From Phaeodactylibacter luteus (lineage in GTDB: Bacteria; Bacteroidota; Bacteroidia; Chitinophagales; Saprospiraceae): a DNA stretch of 64,000 nucleotides. The notes under the pieces were generated by a model. The model was not told where the DNA came from, made no database searches, and worked only from the letters and a program-made list of their open reading frames with translations. The first letter of the stretch is position 1. The number at the start of each line of letters is the position of its first letter. Position numbers and translations under genes: made by a program. The DNA is taken from positions 144,267 through 208,266 of the forward strand of contig NZ_VOOR01000004.1 in NCBI RefSeq assembly GCF_007993045.1, in the 5' to 3' direction. Below, piece by piece: positions 59,791 to 64,000 of this stretch.

Positions 59791-59912
59791 AATAGCCTGG
59801 CATTGGCCTAGCGCTGCGGAGGGGTGGCCAGCCCGATAGGGCCGAGCGGGCAGCGAGCCCCGTAGCATAGCGGCACCTGCCCTTTGGCAGGGGCAGGCCC
59901 CATACTAAAAAA
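59791..59912 (-). repeat. Repeat family C, copy C9
   Basis: Reverse copy from ATAGCCTGGCATTGGCCTAG to GGCAGGGGCAGGCCC. The arm is short (CCTGCC-CTTT-GGCAGG). It lies between two terminators in a convergent gap of 368 bp; the bases 59913-60000 between it and the next terminator show nothing. Confidence 0.9.
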
Positions 59913-60001
59913 CGGCTCCTCCCTGCCTGCTCAGGGCGAAGCCCCTAAAAAAGCCGGTACGTGGCTGAAAACAGCTTAGTACGGCCCGGCGCATCAAGTC
60001 T

Positions 60002-60038
60002 AAAAAAATAGCCCCAACGGAAGTACCGTTGAGGCTAT
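60002..60038 (-). terminator. Intrinsic terminator of the DUF2807 gene
   Basis: On the minus strand ATAGCC(T)CAACGG pairs with CCGTTG(G)GGCTAT (plus coordinates 60033-60038/60008-60013 and inner bases), followed by TTTTTTT. It lies about 30 bp after the stop of the minus gene. Confidence 0.85.
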
Positions 60039-60067
60039 GACAGTTCAGCCGGGTGATGGCTTTCCGC

Positions 60068-60757
60068 TTAATTCACATTCCGGATGCCCCCGGAAATCAG
60101 GGAGCGCATCTGCTTTTCTTCGGGCTCGCCTTTGTACCGGATGCTGCCCCCGGTATTGGCATTGGCGTCCAGCCTTTGGTTGGCTACCACCTCTACTTCT
60201 CCGCCAGTGTTGGACTTGACATAGGTGCGCATGCACTCCAGTTCAAACCCTTCATACACCCCGCCGGTAGAGGCGTTCACTTCTTGGTCTGTCGTAGTGC
60301 CAGCAACAGCAAGCTGCCCGCCTTCAGAGACCCATGCATTCAGGGCTTCCACGGCCACTTCTGCCTGCATCTGTGCGCCACTGCCTACACGCAAGGCCAG
60401 CTCACTGCCTACAATGGGGCCAGTTGTTTGCACCTGTGCCCCGGCAGTAGCCTTCACCGAGCGCAGCTCCGTGTAAGTGATCGTGATGTCTGCATGCCGC
60501 TCATCATGTAGCAGCCCTTCGATAAGTTGAACCTTTAGGGTCTTGCCTTTTACATACATGGTGACGTCATCTTCGGTAATGCCGCCTTCTGCCTCAAGCA
60601 CAGCCCGGTGCTCCCCCCCTGCTACAAGGGTCACCGTCAGGTCGCCTGCAACGCTGATGGCATCAAAGTAATCCAGTTTTCTGGACTCCTGTGCTTGCAG
60701 GGTGGCCATAGTGGCTACGAAGCACAGGGTCAAGATTGGGTTTGTTAGCTTTTTCAT
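60068..60757 (-). CDS. DUF2807 head-GIN-domain (adhesin-like) exported protein
   Basis: A 229-residue protein with signal peptide MKKLTNPILTLCFVATMATLQAQ; an upstream in-frame extension to 60820 is not a signal. The body is the right-handed beta-helix-like DUF2807 pattern: SRKLDYFDAISVAGDLTVTLVAGGEHRAVLEAEGG, then YTELRSVKATAGAQVQTTGPI, VGSGAQMQAEVAVEALNAWVSEGGQLAVAGTT and ANTGGSIRYKGEPEEKQ, repeating the G(S/A/G)(hydrophobic) ladder. Function unknown; members are secreted and sometimes called autotransporter adhesins although no autotransporter domain is present. Ends in a clear terminator. Confidence 0.85.
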   Translation of the reverse strand: MKKLTNPILTLCFVATMATLQAQESRKLDYFDAISVAGDLTVTLVAGGEHRAVLEAEGGITEDDVTMYVKGKTLKVQLIEGLLHDERHADITITYTELRSVKATAGAQVQTTGPIVGSELALRVGSGAQMQAEVAVEALNAWVSEGGQLAVAGTTTDQEVNASTGGVYEGFELECMRTYVKSNTGGEVEVVANQRLDANANTGGSIRYKGEPEEKQMRSLISGGIRNVN

Positions 60758-60935
60758 AGACAAGTCAGGTTGTTTTATACCGATTAGATGCTGTTGGCCG
60801 TTGGGCTCCCCTACGGGCAATGCAAAATTTTAGGCATTTTCTGCAGTATTGATATGAAAGTAAGGCCTGTTGGCGTTATTTGAGCCGTGCCCTTATCGGG
60901 CAAAATGCTATTTACCTCATCCCAAATCAGACCTG

Positions 60936-62195
60936 ATGAACCGCATACTTTACCTGTTTTTCCTTATTGTACTATTGGCCGCCTGTAAAGACGAAGGGGC
61001 GGACGAAAATTGTGCCCCTTGGGATATCGCGTGGCAGTCCCGGGCTTTCCCCGGCGACGCTTATTTGTGGCTGAGCGGAGAAGACGGCGAATGGCAAGCT
61101 AGCCTAAAGCTGACGCCACAGCTCAACGAGGCATTGGCCACAGAGCAATGCGATGGCCCGGTGCACTTGTCTTACCTGGAAATCAGGCCCGAAGTGGTGA
61201 AAGATGGGGGCAATACCCGTACCGAGACCGTTTACGAGCTGACGACCTGGCTGGACGTCCCGACGGGCTTCTCCCGGGATACGGCAGCCCGTGCGCCCGT
61301 GCGCGAATGGCCTGTGGCTATCGGCAATGTCAGCTCCTTGCAGTCTCTCATTTGGCCAGAGGACAACCTGCAGGCCTTTTCTGGCAATATCTTCCTAGAC
61401 CCGGCAGCGGAGCTGCTCAGCTTTGCTATACAAGTGCCGGACACCCTGCCCGCTTATGCCTTTCTGCAGGCCAATGGAGAGGCTTTGCCCCGTTATTTTT
61501 GGGTGGGAAAAGCCCAGGACAGTGCCTTTGTGCTGGATTATGAAGCCCTGCCGCAACTGATGTATGAAGCCCCTGTACAGCTGCCCAATACAGCCAATTG
61601 GTTTTATGAAATATATGGCGAAGGGGAAAATGGGCAGGCGCTTATCGATTTTGCTTCTATGCCAGACCTTGTCAGCGGGAGCTTTGCGCCCCGTGTGCCC
61701 GTGGCTGGCATTTCCGGCTTTCGCCTAAAAGCCCGTCAGGTAGGCGATTATCAAGGCTGGCCCTACGCGCCCAATGCTTATGACCGTTCCGGCTCCCGGA
61801 TACCTGAGTCGGTGCCTGCTTTGCCCAGCGCTCCGGGTATGGCCCGCAACGGCGATACCCTGCAGGTTGGGCTATTCAATGGGAGCTTCGAAGCTCTTAC
61901 GGCCTACGAAGTACAGTTGGTGGATTTCCGGGGGGAAGGCCCGTGGCTGCGTTGGACCATCATCGGCAGTGTGGAGGGCATGGCCCGGCTGGTGCTCCCC
62001 CAATGGCCCGAGGCTTTATCGGCTGCCCGTGCACAGCTCTTGGCGCCTGGCCGGCAAACCATCGCCCTGATAGGGGCCAAGGCTTATGAGTCCCAGCCTG
62101 CTTATCAAGCGCTCTTGGAGGCATGGATGCAAGGGGACGAAGATTGGGAGTCTCGTCAGGGGCTTACACAGCGCACTGCCGCCCAAGATTTCTAA
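60936..62195 (+). CDS. Lipoprotein of unknown function
   Basis: A 419-residue protein with a lipoprotein signal (MNRILYLFFLIVLLAAC, lipid Cys17). The mature part begins KDEGADENC. It is rich in Trp, Gly and acidic residues with no recognisable catalytic motif, and the segments look like beta-sandwich strands (VSLQSLIWPEDNLQAFSGNIF; VQLVDFRGEGPWLRWTIIG). An earlier in-frame ATG at 60870 would add a non-signal leader. No family known to me. Confidence 0.65.
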   Translation: MNRILYLFFLIVLLAACKDEGADENCAPWDIAWQSRAFPGDAYLWLSGEDGEWQASLKLTPQLNEALATEQCDGPVHLSYLEIRPEVVKDGGNTRTETVYELTTWLDVPTGFSRDTAARAPVREWPVAIGNVSSLQSLIWPEDNLQAFSGNIFLDPAAELLSFAIQVPDTLPAYAFLQANGEALPRYFWVGKAQDSAFVLDYEALPQLMYEAPVQLPNTANWFYEIYGEGENGQALIDFASMPDLVSGSFAPRVPVAGISGFRLKARQVGDYQGWPYAPNAYDRSGSRIPESVPALPSAPGMARNGDTLQVGLFNGSFEALTAYEVQLVDFRGEGPWLRWTIIGSVEGMARLVLPQWPEALSAARAQLLAPGRQTIALIGAKAYESQPAYQALLEAWMQGDEDWESRQGLTQRTAAQDF

Positions 62196-62285
62196 GGTGG
62201 TGCAAGGGCCAGTTTGGAGAATGCTGCAGCAAAAGATAGGGCCTGGCAAGGCTTCTGTGCCTGTATTTATTTTATTATTGAGTGG

Positions 62286-62309
62286 AAGGGCTTAATTTTA
62301 CGCCCTTTC
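62286..62309 (+). promoter_or_regulatory. Hairpin in the glyS leader
   Basis: AAGGGC (62286-62291) pairs with GCCCTT (62302-62307), about 57 bases before the ATG. The stem extends by one G-U pair and one G-C pair. It may be a weak terminator of the lipoprotein gene or a leader structure. T-box riboswitches are not expected in this phylum. Confidence 0.3.
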
Positions 62310-62365
62310 AGTCCCCAAAGGCAAGCCCTGGAAAAGGGGCGCCGCTTAAATTTGAAAAAATCCCT

Positions 62366-63919
62366 ATGGCACAGCAGAACGACCTGTTTAAGAAACTGGT
62401 AGCCCATTGTAAAGAATACGGCTTTATTTTCCAGTCGAGCGAAATATATGACGGCCTGGCTGCGGTCTATGATTATGGCCCCTACGGTGTGCAGCTTAAG
62501 AACAACCTCAAGGATTACTGGTGGCGCAGCATGGTGCAGATGCACGACAACATCGTTGGCATCGATGCCTCGATCTTTATGCACCCCAAGACCTGGAAAG
62601 CCTCCGGTCACGTGGATGCCTTCAATGACCCGCTCATTGACAACAAAGACAGCAAGCGCCGGTTCCGTGCCGATGTGCTCATTGAAGATTACATGGCCAA
62701 AATAGAGGACAAAATCGACAAAGAGCTGGCCAAGGCCCGCAAGCGCTTTGGCGAAAGCTTTGACGAAGCGATGTACCGGGAAACCAACCCCCGCGTGGCT
62801 GGCTATGTCGAGCAGCACAATGCTGTGCGCGACCGCCTGGCCAAAGCCATGACGGATGGCGACTTGGAGGGGCTCAAAGCGCTGATCGAGGAGCTGGAAA
62901 TAGCGGACCCAGATACCGGTTCCCGCAATTGGACCGATGTACGGCAGTTCAACCTGATGTTCTCCACTCAGCTGGGCAACATCGCCGGGGAAGAAGGCAA
63001 ACTGTACCTCCGCCCGGAGACCGCCCAAGGGATTTTTGTCAACTTCCTTAATGTCCACAAGACCACCCGTCAGAAGGTGCCTTTTGGCATCGCGCAAATT
63101 GGCAAGGCTTTCCGAAATGAAATCGTAGCCCGGCAGTTCATCTTCCGAATGCGGGAGTTCGAGCAGATGGAGATGCAGTTCTTCATCAAGCCCGGCGAGC
63201 AGCAGAAATGGTACGAGTACTGGAAGGAAGCCCGTATGAAGTGGCACCTGGCGCTGGGCACCCCGGCCGATCAGCTGCGTTTTCATGATCACGACAACTT
63301 GGCCCACTATGCAGATGCTGCGGTGGACATTCAGTTCAATTTCCCATTTGGGTTCAAGGAGCTGGAAGGCATACACAGCCGTACAGACTTTGACTTGGGC
63401 AATCATCAGGAGCTGTCAGGCAAAAAGCTGCAGTACTTTGACCCTGCCACTAAAGAGAATTACGTCCCTTATGTAGTGGAAACCTCTATCGGTGCCGACC
63501 GGATGTTCCTGGCGGCTATGAGCAATGCCCTGCAAGAGGAGACTGTTGTAGGGGCTAATGGCAAAGAGAGCACAAGGGAGGTGTTGAAGCTCCACCCTGC
63601 AATTGCACCGATCAAGTGTGCTATCCTGCCCCTGAAGCGCAACGATGAGCGCCTGGTGAACATGGCTACGGATATTTTCAATGACCTCCGCCTTTCCTTC
63701 GATGTTCAGTACGACGATACGGGCAGCATTGGCAAACTTTACCGCAGGCAGGATGCTATTGGCACGCCTTTCTGCGTGACTGTAGACTTCGAAGCCCTTG
63801 ACGATAATACTGTCACGCTGCGCGACCGGGACACCCTGTCTCAAGAGCGGGTGCCGATAGGTCAGCTCGAGCAGATCATCCGCGAGCGGGTAGATATGAA
63901 GCACCTGCTGCAAGCATAA
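62366..63919 (+). CDS. glyS: Glycyl-tRNA synthetase (alpha2 type, class II)
   Basis: A 517-residue enzyme of the archaeal/eukaryal-like single-chain type (often called glyQS), not the two-subunit bacterial one. It starts at 62366 (MAQQNDLFKKLVAHCKEYGFIFQSSEIYDGLAAVYDYGPYGVQLKNN); class II motif 2 is FRNEIVARQFIFRMREFEQMEMQFF (about residues 250-275), and motif 3 appears as SIGADRMFLAAM (about 374-385). Reaction: glycine + ATP + tRNA-Gly to glycyl-tRNA. A terminator lies 20 bp after the stop. It carries no fusion and no break. Confidence 0.95.
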   Translation: MAQQNDLFKKLVAHCKEYGFIFQSSEIYDGLAAVYDYGPYGVQLKNNLKDYWWRSMVQMHDNIVGIDASIFMHPKTWKASGHVDAFNDPLIDNKDSKRRFRADVLIEDYMAKIEDKIDKELAKARKRFGESFDEAMYRETNPRVAGYVEQHNAVRDRLAKAMTDGDLEGLKALIEELEIADPDTGSRNWTDVRQFNLMFSTQLGNIAGEEGKLYLRPETAQGIFVNFLNVHKTTRQKVPFGIAQIGKAFRNEIVARQFIFRMREFEQMEMQFFIKPGEQQKWYEYWKEARMKWHLALGTPADQLRFHDHDNLAHYADAAVDIQFNFPFGFKELEGIHSRTDFDLGNHQELSGKKLQYFDPATKENYVPYVVETSIGADRMFLAAMSNALQEETVVGANGKESTREVLKLHPAIAPIKCAILPLKRNDERLVNMATDIFNDLRLSFDVQYDDTGSIGKLYRRQDAIGTPFCVTVDFEALDDNTVTLRDRDTLSQERVPIGQLEQIIRERVDMKHLLQA

Positions 63920-63938
63920 TCCGGCTCATGCCGCTTTG

Positions 63939-63984
63939 ACAGAAGCCTTTGCCCTGGGGATAGGGTGAAGGCTTCTGTGGTTTT
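63939..63984 (+). terminator. Intrinsic terminator of glyS
   Basis: ACAGAAGCCTT (63939-63949) pairs with AAGGCTTCTGT (63968-63978), followed by GGTTTT. The loop of 18 bases is long, but the 11-bp stem is perfect. Confidence 0.8.
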
Positions 63985-64000
63985 CAGGGCTGTGCCACAG

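Noticed and set aside
1..64000. CRISPR arrays, tRNA/rRNA genes, prophage or integron
   Set aside because: No regularly spaced direct repeats, no tRNA-like cloverleaf with T-loop and no phage structural or integrase genes were seen. The cloverleaf-like region at 5862-5975 lacks tRNA landmarks.

Overview
The window looks like a chromosome segment of a GC-rich free-living member of the Bacteroidota, probably near Saprospiria/Lewinella-type bacteria (lineage is inferred). The grounds are: a SusC/SusD pair; PorQ and three proteins with type IX secretion (T9SS) C-terminal sorting domains; many short lipoproteins; genes without Shine-Dalgarno sequences; and several exact matches to the Bacteroidota -7 promoter consensus TAnnTTTG. 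I see no tRNA, rRNA, CRISPR array, prophage or intact transposase.

Layout. 1-2909: end of a SusC-like receptor and its SusD partner. 3071-5456: RluA-type pseudouridine synthase and an ABC-class ATPase, both minus. 6207-9857: large secreted metalloprotease. 9944-12007: QueE and a MATE transporter, minus. 12436-17647: a Ddl-like/PASTA fusion protein, a coiled-coil lipoprotein and a LolC/E-type permease. 17790-23401: secreted M14 carboxypeptidase, TonB-dependent receptor, bestrophin-like channel. 23690-26196: small membrane protein, NrtR-like Nudix regulator, lipoprotein. 26507-31190: MacB-type ATPase, two permeases and a membrane fusion protein. 31598-36469: thioredoxin-like protein, patatin-like membrane protein, MORN-type lipoprotein, PorQ. 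37236-45104: PQQ-like propeller lipoprotein, a truncated RND pump gene, a polysaccharide flippase, a DUF427 protein and an ELWxxDGT-type secreted protein. 45152-51025: a giant FAD/Fe-S oxidoreductase, an ICMT-like methyltransferase, a FeeM-like acyltransferase and a divergent acyltransferase-fold protein. 51783-58513: a complete tripartite RND efflux operon with its MarR regulator. 58666-63919: small exported proteins, a lipoprotein globin, a DUF2807 adhesin-like protein and glycyl-tRNA synthetase.

Between the genes lie three families of short non-coding repeats with no transposase nearby. Family A is a 161-162 bp MITE with TGGTCTGT ends and CTAG target duplications (3 copies, one truncated). 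Family B is a MITE of up to 208 bp with GAGCGTGTTGGG ends and TAA target duplications (3 copies, one carrying a family A element inside it). Family C is a strongly structured element of about 120-185 bp (8 near-full copies and one fragment) with hairpin stems that stay constant while loops vary. These families account for most long intergenic gaps. They supply or abut stop codons, and one family C copy sits exactly where the RND pump gene is cut.

The best candidates for new biology are family C and its nested companions, a predicted small RNA with three hairpins and an intrinsic terminator at about 51.3-51.4 kb (minus), the Ddl-like/PASTA fusion, paired GTTGCWTTTGCAAC operators flanking marR, and a two-tier hairpin over the start codon of the FeeM-like acyltransferase.
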